Shown here piece after piece: positions 1 through 7,697 of a stretch of DNA of 64,000 bases. The stretch covers positions 1 through 64,000 of the forward strand of contig JAGBAX010000027.1 in NCBI GenBank assembly GCA_017938765.1, given 5' to 3'. Position 1 is the stretch's first letter, and each line of letters opens with the position of its first letter. Under the pieces are notes generated by a model. The model did not search any database, was not told where the DNA came from, and saw only the letters and a program-made list of their open reading frames with translations. Position numbers and translations under genes: made by a program. Source of the stretch: Alistipes sp. (GTDB taxonomy: Bacteria; Bacteroidota; Bacteroidia; Bacteroidales; Rikenellaceae).

Positions 1-30
1 AGCATTTTAAAGACTTCGTCAAATGGTTCC

Positions 31-140
31 TTTTTCTGCAAAGTAATCAGGGTAAAGCAAGCAAAAAAATAGGGTGAGAAATACTGCGTTTCTCACCCTT
101 TATTTACTCCCTAAAAAGCGCCGCTTTTGGCATCATTACC
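31..140 (-). repeat. 110-bp extragenic repeat, copy 1
   Basis: This block is repeated in inverted orientation at 20667-20775 with only scattered mismatches. It contains a perfect 10-bp hairpin (72-98, arms GGGTGAGAAA and TTTCTCACCC) and a conserved flank with the core TGGCATCATTACC. Read on the minus strand, the hairpin is followed by a T-rich tract, so it could terminate transcription from the gene at 209-2200. Bases 1-30 show nothing recognisable. Confidence 0.8.
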
Positions 141-145
141 CCAAA

Positions 146-174
146 CAAAAAGGTATCCGCAGCGCGGATACCTT
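146..174 (-). terminator. intrinsic terminator after the DPP III gene
   Basis: A perfect 11-bp hairpin (arms 150-160 and 164-174, loop AGC) is followed on the minus strand by TTTTTG. It lies 35 bases past the stop codon of the dipeptidyl peptidase III gene. Confidence 0.8.
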
Positions 175-208
175 AAGCCAATAGTTAATGGCTAACGGCC
201 AATAGCTG

Positions 209-2200
209 TTAGTTGATTGATGGGAGGAATGAGTAATCCTTTGAGTAGTGGAGGTGCTGCTCGGTGTAGTTTGCAGGGTAAGTTACCACTACATCTACAA
301 CCTGGCCATCCTTCTCAACAATCTGGTACTCTGGGTTTACGAAACCACCGTAAGGCTCAATGCCCAGTGCGTAGTAACGCTCGCGAACCTGCTTGTGAAG
401 CTCTGGCTCAACAGTTACGCCGTAGTTCTCAACAAGTGCCTTACCAGCCTCATAGTCGCCCTCGCTCTTGATGCGCTGTACCTCATAGAGCATATCGCCA
501 AAGAGCTTGCGCAGTGCGTCAAAGTCGTTTACAACGATATATTTCTTGCCATCCTTCTCAACCCACTCAATAACATTGTTCTGTTTGCCCTTCTCATAGC
601 ACCACTCGGCAATCATCTTGCGGTTACGCATATGCGACTCCTCAACATTCTTACCAAGCTCAATTCTTGAGAGCTGGGTCATCATACCGTTCATGATGTA
701 AGATGCGTACTGTGCCTTTGCAACATCAAGAGTTGGAATAAGACCAATCTCAATGAGTTTCTCATCGCCAAGGTAGTAGAGTGCAAACAGGTCGGCGCGG
801 GTCTCCTCAAGGGTAGAAGAGTATGAGCCGAGCTCAGTACCAGTTGTACCTGGAGCGAGCTGACCAGAGCCGTGTCCGAGGCACTCGTGAAGGTCTGTGT
901 GAAGGTCATCAGAGAGCTTACCCCACTTCTCCATACGCTCGCGATCCTCTGCGCGAAGAACAAACTCCTCTGCAAAGCCGTTGCCCTGTGCTGCCTTCTT
1001 ATATGCGTAGGTGATGTTGTCAATAGTTACAGACTTTGAGCCGTACTCCTTACGAATCCAGTCTGCATTTGGAAGGTTAATGCCGATAGGTGTTGCAGGG
1101 TAGCAGTCGCCACCGAGCATAGCTACTGTGATAACCTTTGCAGATACACCCTTAACAACTGGCTTGCGGTATGCAGGGTTGATAGGCGAGTGGTCCTCAA
1201 ACCACTGTGCATTCTCTGAAATGGTCTTTGTACGAGCGCAAGCAGCCTTGTCAACGAAGTTTACAACGCTCTCCCAAGAGGCCTTGAAGCCAAGTGGGTC
1301 GCCATAAGTCTCTGTAAAGCCGTTTACAAAGTCTACATTTGACTGTGTATCCTGCACCCAAGAGATGTTAAATGCGTCAAAGTCGCGAAGGTCGCCAGAA
1401 CGGTAGTACTTAATAAGAAGACCGATAGTTGTCTTGAGTGGCTCCTCGGCAACTGCCTCTGCCTTCTCAAGCCAGTATACAACCTGCTCAAGAGCCTCTG
1501 TATACATACCATCAATCTTGTATGTCTGCTCGTAAATCTTGCCATTCTTCTTGACAAGCTTTGAGTTAAGACCATATGAGATTGGACGTGGGTCCTTTGG
1601 ATCAATCATCTTGTTGTAGAACTTCTCTACCTCGGCCTGTGTGAGTCCCTCATAGTAGTTGCCTGCAGAAGCGGCAATCATATCTACACCAGCGGTCTGA
1701 TTGAGGCGTGAAGCATAGAGGGCTGGGTTGAAGATAATCTCAACTAACTCCTCGTGGCTCACTGCGCCAGTATCAACACCCTTGAGCTGCTCTGCAAACC
1801 ACTCGCGAGAGAACTCAGGCGCGAACTTGTCGTTAGAGTAGTGGTGGTGAATACCGTTAGCAAACCACACCTTCTTTAGATACTTCTCCATCGCAACAAA
1901 ATCAGCAGAGCTCTTGTCTCCCTCATAGGTGGTATAAATCTGCTCTAATGCGCGACGGATTGTAAGGTTGTACTTGAAATTCTGGTCGTACATAATGTCG
2001 CGACCACACTTTGCCGACTCGGCAAGGTAGTAGATAAGCAGCTTCTCATTGAGTGGCAGGTTCTCAAACTCAGGTACCTCATAACGGATAACCTTGATAT
2101 CGTCAAACTTGTCAACAATCCAAGCCGCCTCCTTAGGCTGCTCTGTGCAAGATGTCAGAGCAAGGGCAATAAGTCCCATAGCGGTTAAAATTTTTTTCAT
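209..2200 (-). CDS. dipeptidyl peptidase III (M49), lipoprotein
   Basis: Zinc metallopeptidase of family M49, which removes dipeptides from the N-terminus of oligopeptides. The 663-residue product carries the zinc motif HECLGH (H438, E439, H443) and the second motif EETRAD (E465-D470) that supplies the third zinc ligand. The Cys in HECLGH instead of Leu is, as I recall, also found in Bacteroides DPP III. Residues 1-18 form a lipoprotein signal with lipobox LTSC (Cys18), so the enzyme is probably anchored to a membrane on the periplasmic or outer side, unlike the cytosolic eukaryotic enzyme. It has its own -7 box and terminator, so it is probably monocistronic. The start is the ATG directly in front of a clean signal peptide. 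Confidence 0.93.
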   Translation of the reverse strand: MKKILTAMGLIALALTSCTEQPKEAAWIVDKFDDIKVIRYEVPEFENLPLNEKLLIYYLAESAKCGRDIMYDQNFKYNLTIRRALEQIYTTYEGDKSSADFVAMEKYLKKVWFANGIHHHYSNDKFAPEFSREWFAEQLKGVDTGAVSHEELVEIIFNPALYASRLNQTAGVDMIAASAGNYYEGLTQAEVEKFYNKMIDPKDPRPISYGLNSKLVKKNGKIYEQTYKIDGMYTEALEQVVYWLEKAEAVAEEPLKTTIGLLIKYYRSGDLRDFDAFNISWVQDTQSNVDFVNGFTETYGDPLGFKASWESVVNFVDKAACARTKTISENAQWFEDHSPINPAYRKPVVKGVSAKVITVAMLGGDCYPATPIGINLPNADWIRKEYGSKSVTIDNITYAYKKAAQGNGFAEEFVLRAEDRERMEKWGKLSDDLHTDLHECLGHGSGQLAPGTTGTELGSYSSTLEETRADLFALYYLGDEKLIEIGLIPTLDVAKAQYASYIMNGMMTQLSRIELGKNVEESHMRNRKMIAEWCYEKGKQNNVIEWVEKDGKKYIVVNDFDALRKLFGDMLYEVQRIKSEGDYEAGKALVENYGVTVEPELHKQVRERYYALGIEPYGGFVNPEYQIVEKDGQVVDVVVTYPANYTEQHLHYSKDYSFLPSIN

Positions 2201-2239
2201 TTCTTTAAGTTTTTTATTGCAAAAATTATTCTTTCAGTG

Positions 2240-2247
2240 CAAAGATA
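2240..2247 (-). promoter_or_regulatory. -7 box TATCTTTG for DPP III gene
   Basis: TATCTTTG on the minus strand fits the Bacteroidota consensus TAnnTTTG and lies 39 bases before the ATG at 2200. Confidence 0.6.
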
Positions 2248-2252
2248 GTAAT

Positions 2253-3029
2253 TTATTCAATACTGAACAAATCAGCATCGCGAAGGGTAGGAAAACGCTT
2301 GCGACGCTCTTTTAGTTCCTTTGTATCAATCTCTGTCACTACGATTGTCTCGCTCTGTCCACACTGAGCAACCACCTCTCCGAAGCTATCCCACAGAACA
2401 GAGCCTCCAGAGTAACTGCAGTATGGGTCGCTACCCGTGCGGTTTACAGCCACTACAAAAGCCTCGTTCTCAATAGCCCTTGCTGCCGATAGTGTGCGCC
2501 ATACAGCCTCCCTTGCCGTTGGGAAGTTTGCTACGTAGATTATTGCATCATAGTCGTATCCATTCTCAGTCAGGCTATTGCGCGAAAAGATAGGAAAACG
2601 GATGTCGTAGCAGGTCTGAAGGAGGAATTTTACCCCCTGCCAATCTACAACAACGCGCTCAACTCCTGCAGTAAAACGCTTGGTCTCGCCACCGAGACGG
2701 AAGAGGTGGTGCTTGTCATACCGCGCTGCAATGCCATTAGGGGTTATGAAGTAGTGGCGGTTGTAGTACTTCCCATTCTCCGCAATAACGAGCGAGCCAG
2801 AGATAGCACACCCTCTTTTGGCGGCAGTGTCAATCATCCACTTTAGGGCTACGCTCTGCTCCTCTGTCTGAGCAACCTCCTGAGCCTCAATAACAAACCC
2901 CGTGCTCCACATCTCTGGAAGTATGTAGAGGTCGGCAGGCTCAGCGCTCTGAACCAAGGCCTCTGCGCGGGCGATATTTGCCTCTGTGTTGCACCAAATA
3001 ATGTCAGTTTGAACAAGTCCTATCCTCAT
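2253..3029 (-). CDS. nitrilase-superfamily omega-amidase (YafV-like)
   Basis: Carbon-nitrogen hydrolase of 258 residues with the Glu-Lys-Cys triad of the nitrilase superfamily: E39 in ILPEMW, K106 in YDKHHLF and C140 in LLQTCYD. The overall pattern (MRIGLVQTD at the N-terminus, STGF after the Glu) matches the YafV/omega-amidase branch, which deaminates alpha-ketoglutaramate or ketosuccinamate and releases ammonia. The substrate is inferred from family resemblance only. It is the second gene of a minus-strand run downstream of the nucleotidyltransferase at 3057-3713 (27-base gap), so the two may be cotranscribed. Its proximity to an apparently ammonia-dependent guaA is worth noting but proves nothing. 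Confidence 0.88.
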   Translation of the reverse strand: MRIGLVQTDIIWCNTEANIARAEALVQSAEPADLYILPEMWSTGFVIEAQEVAQTEEQSVALKWMIDTAAKRGCAISGSLVIAENGKYYNRHYFITPNGIAARYDKHHLFRLGGETKRFTAGVERVVVDWQGVKFLLQTCYDIRFPIFSRNSLTENGYDYDAIIYVANFPTAREAVWRTLSAARAIENEAFVVAVNRTGSDPYCSYSGGSVLWDSFGEVVAQCGQSETIVVTEIDTKELKERRKRFPTLRDADLFSIE

Positions 3030-3056
3030 ACTCTATTGGTTATGTTATTCGGTTTA

Positions 3057-3713
3057 TCAAATTGCAGTAATCCACATATTAGCCCACTCAAACAGACTCC
3101 GTGAAGCCATATCAAAATCAACACTTTCGCAACTCTTACACTTCAAGAAGCTCTCTAATATAGTCTGCTCTGATATATTTGCGACAGAGAGCAACTCTTC
3201 CTTGGTCTTTATATATCGTTTTGTCTGCTTAAAGACGATAGCCTGAATCACAAAAGTTGCTGCTTTGTATAGCCCCTTTAGAATATCTTCACTCTTTTCG
3301 TGTAGCATATTGTGTACACAGCCATGATATATGTTACACGCACCAATTTTAATAGCTCTAGTAACTGCAGTGTCATCAATCAAAGGTAGTAAATAGTCGA
3401 TACTGCCAACTATCGGCGTAGTGTCATAATAAAATTGAAAAAGGTCTGATGGTTCCCAACTCAAAAGTTCAGCCTTGCCAGAGATAAAACCACATATCAA
3501 CTCTCTATGCGACATAGTATCCAACAGTTCGTTATAAGTTTGAATATCAGAAGCTTGTAACTCATTTAGTATTACGACAATATCTATATCGCTTCTATTT
3601 GTAGCCTCTCCACGACCATAACTGCCCTGCAAACCGATAAATTCTATGCGGTTTTCAAAAACAGTTTTGAGCGTGCGTGTAAAACTATCTACCCAAACAT
3701 CAATATCCACCAT
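3057..3713 (-). CDS. nucleotidyltransferase-domain protein
   Basis: The product (218 residues from ATG at 3713) contains the polymerase-beta nucleotidyltransferase motif GSYGRGEATNRSDIDIVV, with the G-S motif and the paired Asp residues that bind metal. Proteins of this type include antibiotic adenylyltransferases and MNT-type toxin-antitoxin partners; the C-terminal half (about 120-218) is helical and I do not recognise it. The reading frame stays open to 3821, but a -7 box (TACCTTTG) lies between that upstream ATG and 3713 and an AGAAAG stretch precedes 3713, so I chose the shorter form. No HEPN partner gene is adjacent. Substrate unknown. Confidence 0.72.
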   Translation of the reverse strand: MVDIDVWVDSFTRTLKTVFENRIEFIGLQGSYGRGEATNRSDIDIVVILNELQASDIQTYNELLDTMSHRELICGFISGKAELLSWEPSDLFQFYYDTTPIVGSIDYLLPLIDDTAVTRAIKIGACNIYHGCVHNMLHEKSEDILKGLYKAATFVIQAIVFKQTKRYIKTKEELLSVANISEQTILESFLKCKSCESVDFDMASRSLFEWANMWITAI

Positions 3714-3734
3714 CTTTCTATCAACTATAATTTT

Positions 3735-3742
3735 CAAAGGTA
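3735..3742 (-). promoter_or_regulatory. -7 box TACCTTTG for nucleotidyltransferase gene
   Basis: TACCTTTG on the minus strand, 21 bases before ATG 3713. It argues against the upstream start at 3821. Confidence 0.6.
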
Positions 3743-3766
3743 ATAAATATAAAGCCCCATTGAGAA

Positions 3767-3815
3767 AAATTTCAGTCGCGGATAGTACAAAGGCGTACAG
3801 CCGCGACTGAAATTT
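3767..3815 (-). terminator. long hairpin, probable guaBA terminator
   Basis: Perfect 15-bp inverted repeat (3767-3781 with 3801-3815, arms AAATTTCAGTCGCGG and complement) around a 19-base loop. On the minus strand it is followed by TTTTTCTC. It begins 38 bases past the guaA stop, so it probably ends the guaB-guaA transcript. The long loop is unusual for a terminator. Confidence 0.6.
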
Positions 3816-3853
3816 ATGCAATATGCTGTAGATAGCACGCTATTACACCAAAA

Positions 3854-5161
3854 CTACTCCCATTCAATTGTAGCGTTTGGCTTTGGCGACATATCGTAGC
3901 AGACACGGTTTACATTCTTAACCTCGGCAAGAATGCGGTCTGTGATACGGCAGAGAATATCCCAATCCACGCGCTCAATAGTCGCTGTCATAGCGTCTAC
4001 GGTATTCACGGCGCGAATGATTACTGGATACTCAAATGAGCGAGCATTGTCTCTAACACCTACGCTCTTGAAGTCAGGTACAATGGTAAAGTACTGCCAA
4101 ACCTTCTTGTCAAGGCCTGCCTTTGCAAACTCCTCGCGAAGAATAGCATCAGACTCGCGCACAGCCTCCAATCGCTCACGCGTAATAGCACCCAAGCAGC
4201 GAACACCAAGTCCTGGGCCTGGGAATGGCTGACGGTATACCATCTCATATGGCAGACCAAGCTCAAGACCGCAAGCGCGTACCTCATCCTTAAAGAGCTG
4301 ACGCAGTGGCTCTACAAGCTCAAACTGCAGGTCGTCTGGAAGACCTCCTACATTGTGGTGAGACTTAACCATCTTGGCTGTCTTAGTTCCACTCTCAACG
4401 ATGTCTGGATAGATTGTACCCTGACCAAGGAAGTCAATACCATCAAGTTTGCGTGCCTCCTCCTCAAATACGCGGATAAACTCGCCACCGATAATCTTAC
4501 GCTTCTGCTCTGGGTCCTCAACACCCTCAAGCTTTGTAAGGAAGCGCTCTGTAGCATCTACATAGACAAGGTTTGCGCTGAGCTGGTTGCTGAATACCTC
4601 AACAACATTCTCACTCTCGCCCTTACGCATAAGGCCGTGATTTACGTGTACGCAGACAAGGTTATCGCCAATAGCCTTCAGAAGAAGAGCCGCAACTACA
4701 GAGGAGTCTACACCACCAGAGAGGGCAAGAAGCACCTTTCTATTGCCAACCTGACGGCGGATAAGCTCTACTTGGTCAGCTACGAAGTTGGTCATATTCC
4801 AGTTAGCCTCGGCCTTGCAAACATCAAATACAAAGCCCTTTACAGCCTCCTTAATAGCCTCAATGTTGTCGGTAAACTGTGGTAAGTTTACCTCACACTT
4901 TGCCTTGCTGTGACCCGCTGCAATAACAGGGAAGCCAGCATTATAAATCTCTGGAAGAACATCAATCTCAACGCCGTCAATAACATTGTTTGGACCTCCG
5001 TTGATAATCACACCCTTAACATTTGGCAGAGCCTTGAGCTCAGCAGCGGTAATGTCGTGTGGGTAAATCTCGCTATAAACACCGAGGTCACGAATGGCGC
5101 GGGCGAGGACAGTATTCTCGTGGCTGCCCAAGTCCAAAATAACAATCATATCTTGCTTCAT
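3854..5161 (-). CDS. guaA: GMP synthase with degenerate glutaminase domain
   Basis: Converts XMP to GMP with ATP; standard GuaA takes the amino group from glutamine. The ATP-pyrophosphatase part is complete: PP-loop SGGVDSS at 148-154, later GQGTIYPD, SHHNVGG, RQPFPGPGLGVR, and the C-terminal dimerisation domain ending PKPNATIEWE. The N-terminal class I amidotransferase domain is about 110 residues instead of about 200. It keeps the opening (VILDLGS, IINGGPN), but the nucleophile elbow, normally like GVCYGMQ, reads AAGHSKA (81-87), and the segment holding the catalytic His and Glu is missing. The 435-residue protein is about 90 shorter than usual. I infer an ammonia-dependent enzyme, unless a separate glutaminase subunit exists elsewhere. 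It lies 32 bases after guaB in one operon. The frame is uninterrupted and the remaining N-terminal part reads as real protein, so it does not look like decay. Confidence 0.93.
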   Translation of the reverse strand: MKQDMIVILDLGSHENTVLARAIRDLGVYSEIYPHDITAAELKALPNVKGVIINGGPNNVIDGVEIDVLPEIYNAGFPVIAAGHSKAKCEVNLPQFTDNIEAIKEAVKGFVFDVCKAEANWNMTNFVADQVELIRRQVGNRKVLLALSGGVDSSVVAALLLKAIGDNLVCVHVNHGLMRKGESENVVEVFSNQLSANLVYVDATERFLTKLEGVEDPEQKRKIIGGEFIRVFEEEARKLDGIDFLGQGTIYPDIVESGTKTAKMVKSHHNVGGLPDDLQFELVEPLRQLFKDEVRACGLELGLPYEMVYRQPFPGPGLGVRCLGAITRERLEAVRESDAILREEFAKAGLDKKVWQYFTIVPDFKSVGVRDNARSFEYPVIIRAVNTVDAMTATIERVDWDILCRITDRILAEVKNVNRVCYDMSPKPNATIEWE

Positions 5162-5193
5162 ATCCTAAGTATGTATTAAAACCTAATACTCTT

Positions 5194-6666
5194 TTACTCT
5201 CCGCGAGTGTAGTTTGGAGTCTCGCGAGTAATTGTAATGTCGTGTGGGTGATTCTCAATAACTCCACTTGCAGTAACGCGAATAAAGCGAGCTGTGCGAA
5301 GTGTTGCAAGGTCCTTAGCACCGCAATATCCCATACCAGAGCGAATACCGCCAATGAGTTGATATACGGTCTCGTTAAGTGAACCCTTGAATGGTACGCG
5401 ACCAACAATACCCTCTGGAACGAGCTTGTTTGTAGCCGTTGTGCTATCCTGGAAGTAGCGGTCTGTAGAGCCAGCCTTCATAGCGTCAATAGAGCCCATA
5501 CCTCGGTATGTCTTGAACTTACGGCCGTTGTAGATGATAGTCTCGCCTGGAGCCTCCTCTGTTCCTGCAAACATTGAGCCGCACATCACGCAGTCACCAC
5601 CAGCAGCCAGCGCCTTGACAATGTCTCCAGAGTAACGAAGACCACCATCGGCAATAACTGCCACATCCATATCTTTAACAGCGCTTGCAACATCAAAAAT
5701 TGCTGTCAGCTGTGGAACACCAACGCCTGCGATGATTCGTGTGGTACAGATTGAACCAGGACCGATACCAACCTTAATGCCGTCTGCACCATTCTCAGCA
5801 AGGTAGCGAGCAGCCTCGGCAGTGGCTATGTTTCCAACCACAACATCAAGATGAGGATACTTCTCCTTAATGCGCTTAAGCAGTGCAACAATATTCTTTG
5901 AGTGACCGTGTGCAGAGTCAAGAACTACAGCATCAACACTCTCGGCAACAAGTGCATCCACACGCTCCATAGAGTCGGCTGTAACACCAACACCTGCAGC
6001 TACGCGGAGACGACCCTTGCTGTCTTTACAAGCGTTTGGATGATCCTGCACCTTTGTCAGGTCCTTGTATGTGATAAGACCTACAAGATGTCCCTCTGCA
6101 TCAACTACGGGGAGCTTCTCAATCTTGTTGCGAAGAAGAACATCAGCAACATCTTCCGCCTCAGGATTGGTTATGGTTACCAGATTCTCCGATGTCATCA
6201 CCTCGTCAATGCGACGAGTCATATCCTTCTGAAAACGGAGGTCGCGGTTTGTAACAATGCCAACAAGCATACGATTCTGGTCAATCACTGGGATGCCGCC
6301 AATCTTATTCTCGCGCATAAGTGCCAGAGCATCGCCAACAGTCTGCTCTCCAGTGATTGTTACAGGGTCGTAAATCATACCATTCTCGGCGCGCTTTACA
6401 CGGCGCACCTGTGCAGCCTGCTCGGCAATAGACATATTCTTGTGGATAACACCAATACCTCCTTCACGAGCAATTGCAATCGCCATTGGGGCCTCAGTAA
6501 CGGTATCCATCGCTGCGGAAACGATTGGAATATTGAGCGTGATGTTGCGTGAAAAACGGCTTTTAACACTAACCTCACGTGGCAATACCTCCGAGTATGC
6601 AGGTACGAGCAACACGTCGTCAAAGGTCAAACCCTCTTGCTGAACTCTCTCTGTTAGAAATGACAT
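5194..6666 (-). CDS. guaB: IMP dehydrogenase
   Basis: NAD-dependent oxidation of IMP to XMP, the first committed step to GMP. The 490-residue protein has the full layout: N-terminal barrel part ([11 protein letters not shown]), two CBS domains (about 97-205), catalytic loop GPGSICTTR with nucleophile C307, then [11 protein letters not shown] and the flap segment with YRGMGS. It is first in the guaB-guaA operon, divergent from the purine operon. A promoter, a short leader ORF and an intrinsic terminator lie upstream, so premature termination probably controls it. Typical length, no missing residues noticed. Confidence 0.98.
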   Translation of the reverse strand: MSFLTERVQQEGLTFDDVLLVPAYSEVLPREVSVKSRFSRNITLNIPIVSAAMDTVTEAPMAIAIAREGGIGVIHKNMSIAEQAAQVRRVKRAENGMIYDPVTITGEQTVGDALALMRENKIGGIPVIDQNRMLVGIVTNRDLRFQKDMTRRIDEVMTSENLVTITNPEAEDVADVLLRNKIEKLPVVDAEGHLVGLITYKDLTKVQDHPNACKDSKGRLRVAAGVGVTADSMERVDALVAESVDAVVLDSAHGHSKNIVALLKRIKEKYPHLDVVVGNIATAEAARYLAENGADGIKVGIGPGSICTTRIIAGVGVPQLTAIFDVASAVKDMDVAVIADGGLRYSGDIVKALAAGGDCVMCGSMFAGTEEAPGETIIYNGRKFKTYRGMGSIDAMKAGSTDRYFQDSTTATNKLVPEGIVGRVPFKGSLNETVYQLIGGIRSGMGYCGAKDLATLRTARFIRVTASGVIENHPHDITITRETPNYTRGE

Positions 6667-6706
6667 AATTTACAATATTTTATTATTAGACATATTTTAC
6701 TTTAAC

Positions 6707-6733
6707 AAAAAGCGAGGCACAACCGCACCTCGC
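6707..6733 (-). terminator. attenuator-like terminator in guaB leader
   Basis: Minus-strand hairpin with a 9-bp stem (6712-6720 with 6725-6733, loop GGTT, two G-T pairs) followed by TTTTTG. It lies 41 bases before the guaB ATG and no minus-strand gene precedes it, since the next gene upstream is divergent purE. It must therefore act inside the guaB leader. Confidence 0.72.
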
Positions 6734-6746
6734 TCTATATCGCACT

Positions 6747-6851
6747 CTATCCCATATTACCACACAACACGCACACTCTGTCACCATAAAGCCCGAAGTG
6801 CACAAGGAACGAAATCGGACCATGAAGCGAAAAGTTGTTGATAGTTCTCAT
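6747..6851 (-). CDS. putative guaB leader ORF (34 aa)
   Basis: ATG at 6851 to TAG at 6747 encodes 34 residues beginning MRTINNFSLHGP and ending CGNMG. The ATG is 18 bases after the -7 box, and the stop is 13 bases before the attenuator stem, close enough for a terminating ribosome to touch the hairpin. No database family recognised. A frame of this length is likely enough by chance, so only its placement supports it. It may instead be an untranslated RNA structure. Confidence 0.35.
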   Translation of the reverse strand: MRTINNFSLHGPISFLVHFGLYGDRVCVLCGNMG

Positions 6852-6869
6852 TGGTAGAATTTATTTGCG

Positions 6870-6877
6870 CAAAGGTA
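6870..6877 (-). promoter_or_regulatory. -7 box TACCTTTG for guaB leader
   Basis: TACCTTTG on the minus strand gives a leader of about 200 bases before guaB. The 120 bases between this and the divergent plus-strand promoter are A/T-rich and hold no gene. Confidence 0.55.
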
Positions 6878-7001
6878 GGTATTATTTTTTGAACTACCCA
6901 ACTTTTTTGCAGAAAAATGTAAAAATATTTTTTTTGTCTCTTTCGTTGAAAAAATGTTAAAAAAAGTATGCGGAAAATTTTTATGAACCCATAAAGTTTT
7001 A

Positions 7002-7009
7002 TATTTTTG
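7002..7009 (+). promoter_or_regulatory. -7 box TATTTTTG for the purine operon
   Basis: TATTTTTG on the plus strand, about 212 bases before purE. Transcription would start at about 7013-7016, on or beside the ATG of the leader ORF at 7014. The -33 element is weak. Confidence 0.5.
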
Positions 7010-7013
7010 CCGT

Positions 7014-7136
7014 ATGAAAGGATTTTGGGTGCATTATCTGTTTGTTGCTTGTTCGGGTGAAAATTCTCGATGCGCTTTTTTGGGGTCGCGCTCAAAGTGC
7101 GTGGACGCTTGTGGACAGAAGTGTGCAAATGTGTAA
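7014..7136 (+). CDS. putative purE leader ORF (40 aa, Cys-rich)
   Basis: ATG at 7014 to TAA at 7136, 40 residues starting MKGFWVHYLFVAC and containing five Cys. The ATG lies 5 bases after the -7 box, so the message would be essentially leaderless. The stop is 7 bases before the attenuator hairpin. No family recognised. Placement between promoter and terminator is the only support; the region could be an RNA aptamer instead. Confidence 0.35.
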   Translation: MKGFWVHYLFVACSGENSRCAFLGSRSKCVDACGQKCANV

Positions 7137-7143
7137 GATTAGA

Positions 7144-7176
7144 GCCACTACAACAGTCGTGTTGCGGTGGCTTTTT
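7144..7176 (+). terminator. attenuator-like terminator before purE
   Basis: 12-position hairpin with one mismatch (7144-7155 with 7160-7171, loop GTCG) followed by TTTTTG. It sits 44 bases before the purE start and after the operon promoter, with no plus-strand gene upstream in this window that it would serve. It is a strong candidate for transcription attenuation of the purine operon. Confidence 0.72.
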
Positions 7177-7220
7177 GATTGATAAAAAGTGTAAAAATTA
7201 AAAATAACTTAAATTCAAGA

Positions 7221-7694
7221 ATGAGTATGAAGGTAGCAGTTATTATGGGCTCTACAAGCGACTGGGGTGTTATGTCGGCTGCTGTTGAGACCCTTGAGCA
7301 GTTGGGTATTGAGTATGAGAAGCGCGTTATCAGCGCACATCGTACTCCACATTTAATGTTTGAGTATGCAACTACTGCGCGTGAGCGTGGCATAGGCGCA
7401 ATTATCGCGGGTGCGGGCGGTGCTGCTCACGTAGCTGGTGTAACCGCTGGCCTTACTACAGTGCCTGTTATTGGCGTGCCTATTAAGACCTCTGCTCTTG
7501 GAGGCCTTGACTCTTTGCTCTCTATTGTGCAGATGCCAGGGGGTGTGCCAGTATCTACTACCGCAATCAATGGTGCTAAGAATGCGGCTCTTATTGCAGC
7601 ATCTATCTTCGCACTTACTGATCCAGAGCTTGAGGCTCGTCTTATTGAGTTCCGCAAGCAGCAAACCGAGAATGTTCTTTCAGCAGAGTTGTAG
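7221..7694 (+). CDS. purE: N5-CAIR mutase
   Basis: Class I PurE, which rearranges N5-carboxyaminoimidazole ribonucleotide to CAIR. The 157-residue product has the family signature: MGSTSDWGVM near the N-terminus, SAHRTPH, and GAGGAAHVAGV. The frame is open from 7179, but the extra 14 residues (MIKSVKIKNN) follow the terminator directly and do not match the family; ATG 7221 or 7227 fits. No purK occurs in the window, so the N5-CAIR synthetase must be elsewhere or be bypassed by high CO2. First gene of the nine-gene purine operon; purL begins 3 bases after its stop. Confidence 0.96.
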   Translation: MSMKVAVIMGSTSDWGVMSAAVETLEQLGIEYEKRVISAHRTPHLMFEYATTARERGIGAIIAGAGGAAHVAGVTAGLTTVPVIGVPIKTSALGGLDSLLSIVQMPGGVPVSTTAINGAKNAALIAASIFALTDPELEARLIEFRKQQTENVLSAEL

Positions 7695-7697
7695 AGT

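Noticed and set aside
1-74. End of a gene entering from the left edge
   Set aside because: A short open stretch exists, but most of it is the 110-base repeat, whose other copy has no such frame.
3714-3821. Longer start of the nucleotidyltransferase gene
   Set aside because: A -7 box lies inside the extension, and the extension overlaps the guaA terminator hairpin.
6781-7128. 115-residue minus-strand frame across the guaB-purE control region
   Set aside because: It runs through both promoters, has Lys/Phe-rich composition typical of A/T-rich non-coding DNA and no family resemblance.
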